Of a stretch of DNA of 64,000 nucleotides, positions 8,964 through 18,200 are shown piece after piece. The notes beneath the pieces are model-generated. The model made no database searches. It was not told the origin of the DNA and saw only the letters and a program-made list of their open reading frames with translations. Source of the stretch: Ramlibacter paludis (GTDB lineage: Bacteria; Pseudomonadota; Gammaproteobacteria; Burkholderiales; Burkholderiaceae_C); contig NZ_JAKLTM010000006.1 of NCBI RefSeq assembly GCF_022012305.1, forward strand, positions 62,001 to 126,000, written 5' to 3'. How positions within the stretch are numbered: position 1 is the stretch's first letter; each line of letters begins with the position of its first letter. The position numbers and the translations under genes are program-made.

Positions 8964-9734
8964 ATGCTGAAAGGCAAAACCGCCCTGGTCACGGGCTCCA
9001 CCAGCGGCATCGGGCTGGGCATCGCCAAGGCGCTCGCCGCGCAGGGCGCCAACATCGTGCTGAACGGCTTCGGCGACGTCGAGGGCCCGAAGGCCGAAGT
9101 CGCGGCGCTGGGCGTGAAGGTGGGCTATCACGGCGCCGACATGAGCAAGCCGGCCGAGATCGAGGCCATGATGCAGTACGCGGCCCAGACCTTCGGCCGC
9201 ACCGACATCCTGGTGAACAACGCCGGCATCCAGCACGTGGCGCCGGTGGAGGACTTCCCGCCGGAGAAGTGGGACGCGATCCTCGCCATCAACCTCTCGA
9301 GCGCCTTCCACGCGAGCCGCCTGGCCATTCCCGCGATGAAGTCGGCGGGCTGGGGCCGGATCATCAACGTGGCCTCGGTGCACGGCCTGGTTGCTTCGGC
9401 GCAGAAGTCGGCCTACGTCGCCGCCAAGCACGGCCTGGTCGGCCTGACCAAGGTGACCGCGCTGGAACTGGCGACCACGGGCGTGACCTGCAATGCGATC
9501 TGCCCCGGCTGGGTGCTGACGCCGCTGGTGCAGAAGCAGGTCGACGCCAAGGCGGCCGCGCTGGGCATCAGCAACGAGGAAGCCAAGAAGCAGCTGCTGG
9601 CCGAGAAGGAGCCTTCGCTGCAGTTCACCACGCCGGAGGAACTCGGCCAGCTGGCGGTGTTCTTCTGCTCCGACGCCGGCAAGAACGTGCGCGGCGTGGC
9701 GTGGAACATGGACGGCGGCTGGGCCGCCCAGTAG
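8964..9734 (+). CDS. bdhA: 3-hydroxybutyrate dehydrogenase
   Basis: This 256-residue short-chain dehydrogenase opens with the nucleotide-binding motif TGSTSGIGLGIA and has NNAG, the Ser in NVASVHG, and YVAAK as catalytic elements. The residues IQH, SVHG and the Lys before SAYVAAK match those that bind 3-hydroxybutyrate in characterised bacterial BDHs, and the overall sequence is close to that group. It oxidises (R)-3-hydroxybutyrate to acetoacetate with NAD, a step in polyhydroxybutyrate use. I chose the ATG at 8964, which has GGAG 7 bases upstream; the longer open frame is not coding-like. Confidence 0.9.
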   Translation: MLKGKTALVTGSTSGIGLGIAKALAAQGANIVLNGFGDVEGPKAEVAALGVKVGYHGADMSKPAEIEAMMQYAAQTFGRTDILVNNAGIQHVAPVEDFPPEKWDAILAINLSSAFHASRLAIPAMKSAGWGRIINVASVHGLVASAQKSAYVAAKHGLVGLTKVTALELATTGVTCNAICPGWVLTPLVQKQVDAKAAALGISNEEAKKQLLAEKEPSLQFTTPEELGQLAVFFCSDAGKNVRGVAWNMDGGWAAQ

Positions 9735-9759
9735 GCTGCGTCGTCGAAGCGACCCTGGC

Positions 9760-10578
9760 TCAGTCGCCCAGCTTCAATTCGTGGACGTGCGTCTCTTCGA
9801 AGCGCGCGTCCACCACGTCGTAATCCCAGCGTTCCACCCGCACCATCCGCTGGCCGCCTGCTGAAGGCGGCTCCCAGCGGATCACGTTGAGCGAGTTCGG
9901 CACCGCATGGCGCGTGCGCTGCGACACGGCGGTGCCGGCCTGCACGCAATACGTGCGCCGCGGCGTCGGCTGCTGCGGGCGCGCGGCCAGGTCGGCCACG
10001 TACGGCAGGTGGATGTGGCCACCCAGCACCAGGTCGGCGCCGGCGCGGGCCCAGGCCTGCAGGGCCATCTCGCCGCCGTGCAGCCGGTCCGGTTCGTCCT
10101 TCTCGCGCATCACGCAGGCCGGCTGGTGGGTCACCACGACCCGCAGCTGGTCCGCGCGCGCACCTTTCAGCCGCTGCACCACGCGCTCCACCTGTTCCTT
10201 GGACACCTCGCCGTCCTTGTGCCGCTTGGGCCGCGTCGTGTTGACGCCGACCACCAGCACGTCGCCGAACTCCAGCTCGGGCTCCAGGTCGTCGCCGAAG
10301 CACTTCTTGTAGTTGCCGTAGGGCGAGAGCAGGCGCGCCGCCGCGTTGTACAGCGGCAGGTCGTGGTTGCCCGGCAGCGTGAGCAGGCGCGGCACCCGCA
10401 GCGAGTCGCAGAACTTGCGCGCGGCGGCGAACTGCGAGCTGCGCGCGCGCTGCGTGATGTCGCCGCTCAGGATGACGGCGTCGGGCCGGTGCTCGCGCAC
10501 CAGTTTCTGGACGCCGGCCACCACCGCCGCGTCCTCGGTGCCGAAATGGGTGTCGGAAATATGCAGCAGGACCGTCAT
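9760..10578 (-). CDS. calcineurin-like metallophosphoesterase
   Basis: This 272-residue protein has the five metallophosphoesterase blocks: ISDTHFG at the N-terminus, LSGDITQ, LPGNHD, VVTHQP and LGGHIHLPY. These bind two metals and hydrolyse phosphodiesters. It has no signal peptide, so it probably acts in the cytoplasm, but the natural substrate is unknown. It converges on bdhA with 25 bases between the stops. Confidence 0.85.
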   Translation of the reverse strand: MTVLLHISDTHFGTEDAAVVAGVQKLVREHRPDAVILSGDITQRARSSQFAAARKFCDSLRVPRLLTLPGNHDLPLYNAAARLLSPYGNYKKCFGDDLEPELEFGDVLVVGVNTTRPKRHKDGEVSKEQVERVVQRLKGARADQLRVVVTHQPACVMREKDEPDRLHGGEMALQAWARAGADLVLGGHIHLPYVADLAARPQQPTPRRTYCVQAGTAVSQRTRHAVPNSLNVIRWEPPSAGGQRMVRVERWDYDVVDARFEETHVHELKLGD

Positions 10579-10632
10579 GGTCCGCGAGCATAGGGGCGGC
10601 GCGCGGCCGCGCTTGTCAGACCGGGCCCTGCT

Positions 10633-11334
10633 TCAGCGCAGCTGAACCGACCCGGATACGGTGACGACCACCGTGCTCTTGCCCGGCTCCACCGCCACCG
10701 CGCTCTCGCTGTCGGCGGCCTTGGCCTGCGCCGTCATCATCCGCGGGCGCGGCATGTAGCCCGGCTCGTTGGCGTTCACGGAGACCTCGCGCAAGGTGTA
10801 GCCCGAGAAACCGAAGCCCTTGGCGAGTTCGCCGGCCTTGGCCTTGAAGCGTTCGATGGCCTGGGTCTGGGCGTCGGTCTCGACCCGCGCGCGGGCCTCG
10901 CGGCTCAGGCCGAAGGCGATGCCGCCCAGCGTCATGGTCTGGATGCGGCCGGCCGCCTGGGTGATGCGCGGAAAGTCGCGGCCTTCCAGCACCAGTTCGG
11001 CGCTGCCGGTCCAGCCGCTGATCTTGCCGTCGCGGCCATGGCGCGGATAGAGCGCGAAGTTGCCGGTGCGCACGTCCATCTGGCCGGGCTGGGCCGTCTT
11101 GCGCGCCTCCGCCAGGGCCGCGTCCAGGGCGGCCTTCAGCTGCGCCTGCACCTGCACCGGGTCGGCGCCGTCGCGCGCCGTCGTGAGGTTCATCGTCAGC
11201 AGGTCCTGCTGCACTTCCACCGTGCCGGAGGCCTGCAGCTGCAGGACGTTCTGCGGGGGCGGCAGGGTCTGGGCGGACAGGCCGGCCGCGCCGGCGACCA
11301 GGGCGCAAGCCGCCAGCATCGCTTTCAATGTCAT
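10633..11334 (-). CDS. SIMPL-domain (DUF541) periplasmic protein
   Basis: This 233-residue protein has a signal peptide (MTLKAMLAACALVAGAAGLSAQ) followed by a SIMPL domain, recognised by LQLQASGTVEVQQDLLTMNLTT, a long alpha-helical middle (QTQAIERFKAKAGELAKGFGF) and a closing beta segment VVVTVSGSVQL. The family is periplasmic or outer-membrane associated and has been linked to oxidative stress in some bacteria; its mechanism is unclear. It is divergent from ompR across a 195-base region. Confidence 0.8.
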   Translation of the reverse strand: MTLKAMLAACALVAGAAGLSAQTLPPPQNVLQLQASGTVEVQQDLLTMNLTTARDGADPVQVQAQLKAALDAALAEARKTAQPGQMDVRTGNFALYPRHGRDGKISGWTGSAELVLEGRDFPRITQAAGRIQTMTLGGIAFGLSREARARVETDAQTQAIERFKAKAGELAKGFGFSGYTLREVSVNANEPGYMPRPRMMTAQAKAADSESAVAVEPGKSTVVVTVSGSVQLR

Positions 11335-11433
11335 GGGATTCGCATTCTCTTTTGTGGATTGGCACGCTGCTCAACGGCCCCGGAGGGCCTGCGGGAGACC
11401 CTAACCGTGTGAAGGCGGCCCCCGTGGGGCAAC

Positions 11434-11513
11434 ATTTGTAACACTGTGAAAAGCAAAGGCCGGATTCCGGGAATCCGGTTGCCGCGCTGTGCAGAATCGT
11501 CGCTGTTACAAAT
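11434..11513. promoter_or_regulatory. inverted repeats in the SIMPL/ompR divergent region
   Basis: A perfect 10-base inverted pair, ATTTGTAACA at 11434-11443 and TGTTACAAAT at 11504-11513, brackets a second dyad CCGGATTCC/GGAATCCGG at 11460-11478 with a one-base centre. The second half-site ends 16 bases before the ompR start. TGTTACA/TGTAACA words resemble OmpR-binding half-sites known from enteric bacteria, so autoregulation is a reasonable inference. Confidence 0.5.
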
Positions 11514-11529
11514 TGGATTCCGGAGAACC

Positions 11530-12261
11530 ATGACCCAAGCCGCAGCACGGACCGACAAGATCCTGGTCGTCGACGACGACGCACGCATCCGCGACTTGCT
11601 CCGCCGCTACCTCACGCAGGAAGGCTTCGAAGTCATCCTGGCCGAAGACGGCAAGGCGCTCAACCGCCTGATGCTGCGCGAAACGGCCGACCTGATCGTG
11701 CTCGACCTCATGATGCCCGGCGAGGACGGCCTGTCGATCTGCCGGCGCCTGCGCGCCGCCAACGACCGCACGCCCATCATCATGCTCACCGCCAAGGGCG
11801 AGGACGTGGACCGCATCGTCGGGCTGGAAGTCGGCGCCGACGACTACCTGGGCAAGCCCTTCAACCCGCGCGAGCTGCTGGCCCGCGTGCATGCCGTGCT
11901 GCGCCGCCGCCCGGCCCAGGAAGCCCCCGGCGCGCCCTCTTCCGACAACGAAGTGGTGTCCTTCGGCCCCTTCGCCTTCGACCTCGGCGCCCGCACGCTG
12001 CGCAAGAACGGCGAGGAACTGCCGCTGACCACCGGCGAATTCGCCATGCTCAAGGCCTTGGTGCGGCATCCGCGCCAGCCGCTGTCGCGCGAAAAACTGG
12101 CGCAGCTGGCCCGCGGCCGCGAGTTCGAACCCTTCGACCGCAGCCTCGACGTGCAGGTCTCGCGCCTTCGCAAGCTGATCGAAGCCGACCCGGCCTCGCC
12201 GCGCTACATCCAGACGGTGTGGGGCGTGGGCTACGTGTTCGTGCCGGACGGCGCGGGTTGA
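11530..12261 (+). CDS. ompR: OmpR-type response regulator
   Basis: This 243-residue protein has a receiver domain (residues 9-125; acidic pocket DDD near 15-17, phospho-acceptor D59 in IVLDLMMPG, switch Lys in LTAKGED) and an OmpR/PhoB winged-helix domain (about 145-240) ending YIQTVWGVGYVFVPDG. The sequence is close to OmpR itself, and the partner kinase envZ follows. The ATG at 11530 has GGAG 4 to 5 bases upstream. It should respond to envelope or osmotic conditions and regulate porins. Confidence 0.92.
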   Translation: MTQAAARTDKILVVDDDARIRDLLRRYLTQEGFEVILAEDGKALNRLMLRETADLIVLDLMMPGEDGLSICRRLRAANDRTPIIMLTAKGEDVDRIVGLEVGADDYLGKPFNPRELLARVHAVLRRRPAQEAPGAPSSDNEVVSFGPFAFDLGARTLRKNGEELPLTTGEFAMLKALVRHPRQPLSREKLAQLARGREFEPFDRSLDVQVSRLRKLIEADPASPRYIQTVWGVGYVFVPDGAG

Positions 12262-12282
12262 TGCGTTCGCGCTGCGCAGCGG

Positions 12283-12373
12283 ATGACAGAATGACTTCGC
12301 TGCGCTTCAATGACGAAATGACTGCTCCCTTGTCATTCCGTCATGTCCGGCGCAGCCGGCGTCATTTCGTCAT
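12283..12373. repeat. four copies of a 13-bp motif between ompR and envZ
   Basis: The consensus ATGACRRAATGAC occurs forward at 12283-12295 and 12310-12322, and reversed at 12332-12344 and 12361-12373. The second and fourth copies are perfect inverses, so the transcript can fold into a long hairpin just before the envZ start. The whole 118-base intergenic region is made of this element. Confidence 0.8.
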
Positions 12374-12379
12374 TCTTCA

Positions 12380-13837
12380 ATGATCCGCGCCTCCCAGAAC
12401 CACGTGGAACCCACCGGCCCCGCGCCGCTGGAGACCGCGCCAGCGCCCCTGGAAATGCGGCCCCGCGTGGGCCTCTCCCTGTTCTGGCGCACCTTCTTCC
12501 TGCTGTCGCTGCTGCTGGTGGGCTCCATCGTGGCCTGGCTGCAGACCTTCCGCGCGCTCGAATTCGAGCCGCGGGCGGTGCAGACGGCCCAGCAGATCGC
12601 CTCGCTGGTCAACTTGAGCCGCGCGGCGCTGGTGCATGCGGACCCGATCGCCCGGGTCTCGCTCATCAAGACCCTGGCCGACCAGGAAGGCGTACGCATC
12701 CTGCCGCGCGAACCGCGCGACAAGTACGCGCCGCTGGCCGGCAGCGCCATGGACCGCCGCATCATCGACGAGCTGGTGAGCCGCCTGGGCTCGGGCACCG
12801 TCATGGGCAGCAGCGTCAATGGCGAGGAAGGCCTGTGGATCGGCTTCAAGATCGACCGCGACGACTACTGGATGCTGCTGGACAAGGCCCGCTTCTCGCA
12901 GGTGGGCGGCAAGACCTGGCTGGTCTGGCTGATCACGGCGGCGGCGCTGTCGCTGGCGGGCGCCGCGGTGATCGCGCGCCTGATCAACCGGCCGCTCAAG
13001 CAGCTGTCGTTTGCCGCCAGCCGCGTGCGCGACGGCGACTTCGACGCCTCGCGTCTCGACGAGAAGGCCGTGACCTCCGAGATCCGGGAGGTGAACATCG
13101 GCTTCAACCGCATGGCGCAGCAGCTGGCCAAGATCGAGCAGGACCGCGCGGTGATGCTGGCCGGCATCTCGCATGACCTGCGCACGCCGCTCGCCCGCCT
13201 GCGGCTGGAGACCGAGATGAGCGTGGTCGACGCCGATGCGCGCGACCACATGGCCGCCGACATCGACCAGCTCGACGCCATCATCGACAAGTTCCTCGAC
13301 TACGCCCGCCCGGACCACGCCGAGCTGAAGCCGGTGGTGCTGAACGACGTGATCGAAGCCTGCATGTACGCGATCGAGGACCACGGCGACATCCGCGTCA
13401 ACCTCGACCTGCCGAAGAACGTGCAGGTGCTGGCGGACGAAGTCGAACTCGCGCGCGTCATCTCCAACCTGCTGGAGAACGCGCGGCGCTACGGCAAGAC
13501 ACCGGAAACCGGCATCGCGGTGGTCGACATCGCCGCCCGTGCGCGCAACGAATGGGTGCTGCTGAAGGTGCGCGACCACGGCATGGGCGTGTCGCCGGAG
13601 GCGCTGCCGAATCTCGTGAAGCCCTTCTTCCGCGGGGATGCTGCGCGTACCGCAGCCACCGGCGCGGGCCTGGGCCTGGCAATCGTCGACAAGACGGTGC
13701 AGCGCATGGGCGGGATCTTCGCGCTGGCGAACACCACCTCGGGCGGGCTGGCCGCGCACATCAAGCTGCAGCGGCCGCGCATGATGCCGCCGGTGCCCGG
13801 GGGCGGCGTGCCGGTGGTGAAGGAAGCGACGGTTTGA
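12380..13837 (+). CDS. envZ: EnvZ-type sensor histidine kinase
   Basis: This 485-residue inner-membrane kinase has TM1 at about residues 33-53, a periplasmic part of about 125 residues, TM2 at about 180-200 and a HAMP segment. The dimerisation/phosphotransfer box is ISHDLRTPLARL with H265. The HATPase domain has the N box LLENARRYG, G1 DHGMGVS and G2 GAGLGLAIVD. It phosphorylates the OmpR encoded upstream. The ATG at 12380 has no visible Shine-Dalgarno and sits directly after the 13-bp repeat cluster; an in-frame ATG at 12455 would still keep both membrane helices, so the start is uncertain. Confidence 0.9.
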   Translation: MIRASQNHVEPTGPAPLETAPAPLEMRPRVGLSLFWRTFFLLSLLLVGSIVAWLQTFRALEFEPRAVQTAQQIASLVNLSRAALVHADPIARVSLIKTLADQEGVRILPREPRDKYAPLAGSAMDRRIIDELVSRLGSGTVMGSSVNGEEGLWIGFKIDRDDYWMLLDKARFSQVGGKTWLVWLITAAALSLAGAAVIARLINRPLKQLSFAASRVRDGDFDASRLDEKAVTSEIREVNIGFNRMAQQLAKIEQDRAVMLAGISHDLRTPLARLRLETEMSVVDADARDHMAADIDQLDAIIDKFLDYARPDHAELKPVVLNDVIEACMYAIEDHGDIRVNLDLPKNVQVLADEVELARVISNLLENARRYGKTPETGIAVVDIAARARNEWVLLKVRDHGMGVSPEALPNLVKPFFRGDAARTAATGAGLGLAIVDKTVQRMGGIFALANTTSGGLAAHIKLQRPRMMPPVPGGGVPVVKEATV

Positions 13838-13843
13838 TGAACC

Positions 13844-13928
13844 TGTCATTGCGGGCTTGACCCGCAATCCATCACCGGTCGCCTGAACGACCGCTGGGGC
13901 TGGATCCCGGGTCAAGCCCGGGATGACA
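13844..13928. repeat. twin-hairpin intergenic repeat between envZ and ispF
   Basis: Two 8-bp perfect stems, ATTGCGGG/CCCGCAAT (13848-13868) and ATCCCGGG/CCCGGGAT (13904-13924), have 5-base loops CTTGA and TCAAG that are complementary. The outer bases TGTCAT...ATGACA also pair, so the element is one large imperfect palindrome. It fills the gap between two convergent genes and may act as a two-way terminator or be a dispersed repeat. Confidence 0.75.
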
Positions 13929-13943
13929 AGGCTGCGGGGACGC

Positions 13944-14420
13944 TCAAGCGTTGAGTAACACCACCGCCCTCGCCTCGATGCTCTGCCCCATACCCACGGG
14001 CCCCAGCTTCTCCGCCGTCTTCGCCTTCACGTTCACTTCCGCCGGCGCGAGGTCGAGCGCCTGCGCGATCCGCGTCCGCATCGCGTCGATGTGAGGCGCC
14101 AGCTTCGGCGCCTGGGCCACGATGGTGCTGTCCACGTTCATGATCTTCCAGCCGCCCTGGCGCACGCGCAGCGCGGCTTCGGTCAGCAGCACGATGGAGT
14201 CCGCGCCCTTGAAGCGTTCGTCGGTGTCCGGGAAATGCCGCCCGATGTCGCCCAGCCCCGCCGCGCCGAGCAAGGCATCGGTGATCGCATGGAGCAAGGC
14301 GTCGGCATCCGAATGCCCCAGCAGCCCGCGGTCGTAGGGAATCTCGACGCCGCCCAGCAACAGCTTGCGCCCCGGCACCAGGGCGTGCGTGTCCCAGCCT
14401 TCGCCGACGCGCAACTTCAT
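13944..14420 (-). CDS. ispF: 2-C-methyl-D-erythritol 2,4-cyclodiphosphate synthase
   Basis: This 158-residue protein has the IspF metal site in GWDTHAL (Asp and His) and [19 protein letters not shown], and the conserved [11 protein letters not shown] and KAKTAEKLG segments. It forms the cyclodiphosphate in the MEP route to isoprenoids. Its length is normal for the family. The ATG at 14420 overlaps the ispD stop as ATGA, indicating translational coupling. Confidence 0.95.
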   Translation of the reverse strand: MKLRVGEGWDTHALVPGRKLLLGGVEIPYDRGLLGHSDADALLHAITDALLGAAGLGDIGRHFPDTDERFKGADSIVLLTEAALRVRQGGWKIMNVDSTIVAQAPKLAPHIDAMRTRIAQALDLAPAEVNVKAKTAEKLGPVGMGQSIEARAVVLLNA

Positions 14421-15112
14421 CGGCGGCCGCGGAGGACCGCCTCCGCCATGGCGAAGTCCTCCGGATAGGTCACCTTGAAGTTCTGGCCGCCGGCTTCCAC
14501 CAGCAGCGGCTTCAGGCCCATGGACTCGATGGCGCTCGACTCGTCGGTCACCTTGTCGCCCGCGGCCTCCAGCGCCTGCCGCAGCATGCCCAGGCGGAAC
14601 ATCTGCGGCGTCTGCGCCTGCCACTTGTCGTCGCGGGCAATGGTGCCGGCCACGCGGCCGCCCTCGCCCAGCTTGAGCGTGTCGGCCAGCGGATGCGCCA
14701 GCAGGCCGCCGACCTCGTCGTTCAGGCAGGTGTCGATCAGGCGGTCGATGAGTTCCGGCGTGATGAGGCAGCGGGCCGCGTCGTGCACCAGCACCCAGTC
14801 GTTGTCGACCGCGCCGGCGCGGCGCAGCTCGCGCAGGCCGTTGCTGACGCTGGCCGCGCGCGTCGCGCCGCCACAGGGCACGACGAGCGCCGAGGTGGTG
14901 GGGTTGCGCTCGAAGAAGCCGTCACCGGGCGCGACGACCACCAGGGTGCGGGCGATGCGCTTGACGCCGGCAAACGCCGACAGCGTGTGCCACACCATGG
15001 GCTGGCCACCGACACGTTCGTACTGCTTGGGGCCGGCCGTGCCGGCCCGGCTGCCGTTGCCGGCACAGGGGATGAGCGCGAAGAAACGCGCTGGGGTAGC
15101 TGGCTGGTTCAT
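14417..15112 (-). CDS. ispD: 2-C-methyl-D-erythritol 4-phosphate cytidylyltransferase
   Basis: This 231-residue protein has the nucleotidyltransferase start [14 protein letters not shown] and then [19 protein letters not shown] and a C-terminal [11 protein letters not shown]. This set identifies IspD. It couples CTP to methylerythritol phosphate two steps before IspF in the MEP pathway. It is the first gene of the ispDF pair and is divergent from mfd over a 91-base region. Confidence 0.95.
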   Translation of the reverse strand: MNQPATPARFFALIPCAGNGSRAGTAGPKQYERVGGQPMVWHTLSAFAGVKRIARTLVVVAPGDGFFERNPTTSALVVPCGGATRAASVSNGLRELRRAGAVDNDWVLVHDAARCLITPELIDRLIDTCLNDEVGGLLAHPLADTLKLGEGGRVAGTIARDDKWQAQTPQMFRLGMLRQALEAAGDKVTDESSAIESMGLKPLLVEAGGQNFKVTYPEDFAMAEAVLRGRR

Positions 15113-15140
15113 ATCCGTCCCGTCGAAATCATTCTATGCC

Positions 15141-15191
15141 TACAATGCTTGCACACCCCGCCTTGTTCAAGAGCGGGGTGTTTTGCATTTT
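15141..15191 (+). promoter_or_regulatory. mfd leader: TACAAT box followed at once by a terminator-like hairpin
   Basis: A TACAAT -10-like hexamer (15141-15146) is followed by a perfect 8-bp stem CACCCCGC (15154-15161) / GCGGGGTG (15173-15180), an 11-base loop and then TTTTGCATTTTCTTT. A transcript started here would meet an intrinsic terminator within its first 30 or so bases and before the mfd ATG at 15204. I could not find a convincing -35. Confidence 0.5.
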
Positions 15192-15203
15192 CTTTACGGC
15201 TTC

Positions 15204-18200
15204 ATGGATTTACCCAAGCTCACCCCCGGACGCCGGATGACCTTGCCGCGGCCCGCCGGCTCGGCCGACGCGTTGCTGCTCGCCCGCGTGGCCCAGCGCG
15301 AACACGCGGCGCAGCGGCTGACGGCCATCGTCACCGCCGACGCGAACGATGCGCAGCGCCTGCAGGAGGAACTGAAGTTCTTCGGCCCGGAGCTGCGCGT
15401 GGCGCTCTTTCCCGATTGGGAAACGCTGCCCTACGACACCTTCTCGCCGCACCAGGACCTGATCAGCGAGCGCCTGGCCACGCTGTGGGGCATCCTGCAG
15501 CGCGAAGCCGACGTGGTGCTGGTGCCGGCCAGCACGGCGCTCTATCGCGTCGCGCCGCCCAGCTTCCTGGCCGGCTACACCTTCCATTTCCAGCAGGGCC
15601 AGAAGCTCGACGAAGCGCGGCTGAAGGCGCAGCTCACGCTGGCGGGCTACAACCACGTGACCCAGGTCGTGAGCCCTGGCGAATACGCGGTGCGCGGCGG
15701 CCTGATCGACCTGTTCCCCATGGGATCGGCGGTGCCCTTCCGCGTCGACCTGTTCGACGACGAGGTCGATTCGATCCGCACCTTCGATCCCGATTCGCAG
15801 CGCAGCCTGTACCCGGTGCCCGAAGTGCGGCTGCTGCCGGGGCGCGAGTTCCCGATGGACGACGACGCCCGCGCGCGCTTTCGCAGCCGCTGGCGCGAAC
15901 TGCTGGAAGGCGACCCGACCAAGAGCCGCATCTACAAGGACATGGGCAACGGCGTCGCCACCGCCGGCATCGAGTACTACCTGCCTCTGTTCTTCGAAGA
16001 CACGGCGACGGTATTCGACTACCTGGGCGAAGCATCCACCGTGGTGCTGCACGGCGAACTGGAGCCCGCCTTCCAGCGCTTCTGGCAGGACACCAAGGAT
16101 CGCTATCGCCTCGTTCAAGGCGACCCCGAGCGGCCGGTGCTGCCGCCCGAGGCGTTGTTCCTGAGCGCGGAGCAGTTCTACACGCGCGCCAACGAACATG
16201 CGCAGCTGGCGCTCAAGGCGACCGGCTCGGCCACCGACTTCGCCGAATTCCAGCCGCTGCCGGACCTGTCGGTCGTGCGCGGGGCCGAGGATCCGCTCGC
16301 GCGATTCAAGCAGCACGCGGAGAAGACGCCGAACCAGGTGCTGGTGCTGGCCGAGAGCGCCGGCCGGCGCGAGAGCCTGCTCGACTTCCTGCGCGCCAGC
16401 CACCTCACCCTGCCCGCCTTCGACTCGCTGGCCGAGTTCATGGCCAGCGACGAGAAGCTGGGCATTGCCACCGCGGCACTCGCGAGCGGCTTCTCGTGGA
16501 CCGAGGAGGCCATCGACCTCGTCACCGAGACCGAGCTGTTCGCCAGCGCGCCGACCACGCGGCGGCGCAAGAAGCAGGAACAGGTCAGCGACGTCGATGC
16601 GCTGATCAAGGACCTTTCGGAGCTGAACGTCGGCGACCCGGTCGTCCACGCGCAGCACGGGATCGGCAGGTACCGCGGCCTCATGAGCATGGACGTGGGC
16701 CAGGGCAGCACCGAGTTCCTGCACCTGGAATACGCCGACAAGGCCACGCTCTACGTGCCGGTGAGCCAGCTGCACCAGATCAGCCGCTACACCGGCGTCG
16801 GCGCCGACGAAGCGCCGCTGCACCGCCTGGGCTCCGGCCAGTGGGAGAAAGCCAAGCGCAAGGCGGCCGAACAGGTGCGGGACACCGCCGCCGAACTGCT
16901 GAACCTCTACGCGCGCCGGGCCGCGCGCGCCGGCCATTCGTTCCGCTTCTCGGCGCAGGACTACGAGACATTCGCCAACGACTTCGGCTTCGACGAGACG
17001 CCGGACCAGAATGCGGCGATCCACGCGGTGATCCAGGACATGGTGTCGCCGCACCCGATGGACCGGCTGGTCTGCGGCGACGTCGGCTTCGGCAAGACCG
17101 AGGTCGCGTTGCGCGCGGCCTTCATCGCGGTCACCGGCGGCAAGCAGGTCGCCTTCCTCGCGCCGACCACGCTGCTGGCGGAACAGCACTACACGACGCT
17201 GGTCGACCGCTTCAGCAAGTGGCCGGTGAAGATCGCCGAGATGAGCCGCTTCCGCTCCACCAAGGAGATCAATGCCGCGATGAAGGGCCTGGAGGACGGC
17301 AGCGTCGACATCGTGGTCGGCACGCACAAGCTGCTCTCGCAGAAGACCAGGTTCAAGAACCTGGGCCTGCTGATCATCGACGAGGAGCACCGCTTCGGCG
17401 TGCGCCACAAGGAGGCCGTGAAGGCGATGCGCGCCGAGGTCGACGTGCTCACGCTCACCGCCACGCCGATCCCGCGCACGCTGGGCATGGCGCTGGAAGG
17501 CTTGCGCGACCTGTCGGTGATCGCCACCGCGCCGCAGCGGCGCCTGGCGATCAAGACCTTCGTGCGCAACGAGGGCAACGGCGTGATCCGCGAGGCGGTG
17601 CTGCGCGAGCTGAAGCGCGGCGGCCAGGTCTACTTTCTGCACAACGAGGTGGAGACCATCCAGAACCGGCGCGAGGCGCTGGAGCGCCTGCTGCCCGAAG
17701 CCCGCATCGCCGTCGCCCACGGCCAGATGCCGGAACGCGAGCTGGAACGCGTGATGCGCGACTTCATCGCGCAGAAGTACAACGTGCTGCTCTGCTCCAC
17801 CATCATCGAGACCGGCATCGACGTGCCGAGCGCGAACACCATCGTCATCGCGCGGGCCGACAAGTTCGGCCTCGCGCAGCTGCACCAGCTGCGCGGCCGG
17901 GTCGGCCGCAGCCACCACCAGGCCTATGCCTACCTCATGGTGCCGGACGTCGAGGGCCTGACCAAGCAGGCGGCGCAACGGCTCGATGCGATCCAGCAGA
18001 TGGAGGAGCTCGGCTCGGGCTTCTACCTCGCGATGCACGACCTGGAAATCCGCGGCGCCGGCGAGGTGCTGGGCGAGAACCAGAGCGGCAACATGCTGGA
18101 GGTCGGCTTCCAGCTGTACAACGAGATGCTGGCCGAGGCCGTCCGCTCACTCAAGAGCGGCAAGGAGCCGGACCTGCTGGCGCCGCTGTCGGTGGCGACG

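Noticed and set aside
15136-15240. A 34-codon leader frame (ATG at 15136) overlapping the mfd start
   Set aside because: It has no ribosome-binding site and its ATG lies within or just ahead of the putative -10. I regard it as chance; the hairpin is the better signal.
15210-18038. A 942-residue open frame on the minus strand opposite mfd
   Set aside because: Mfd is unmistakable on the plus strand. The minus-strand frame is a GC-rich shadow with no recognisable domain.
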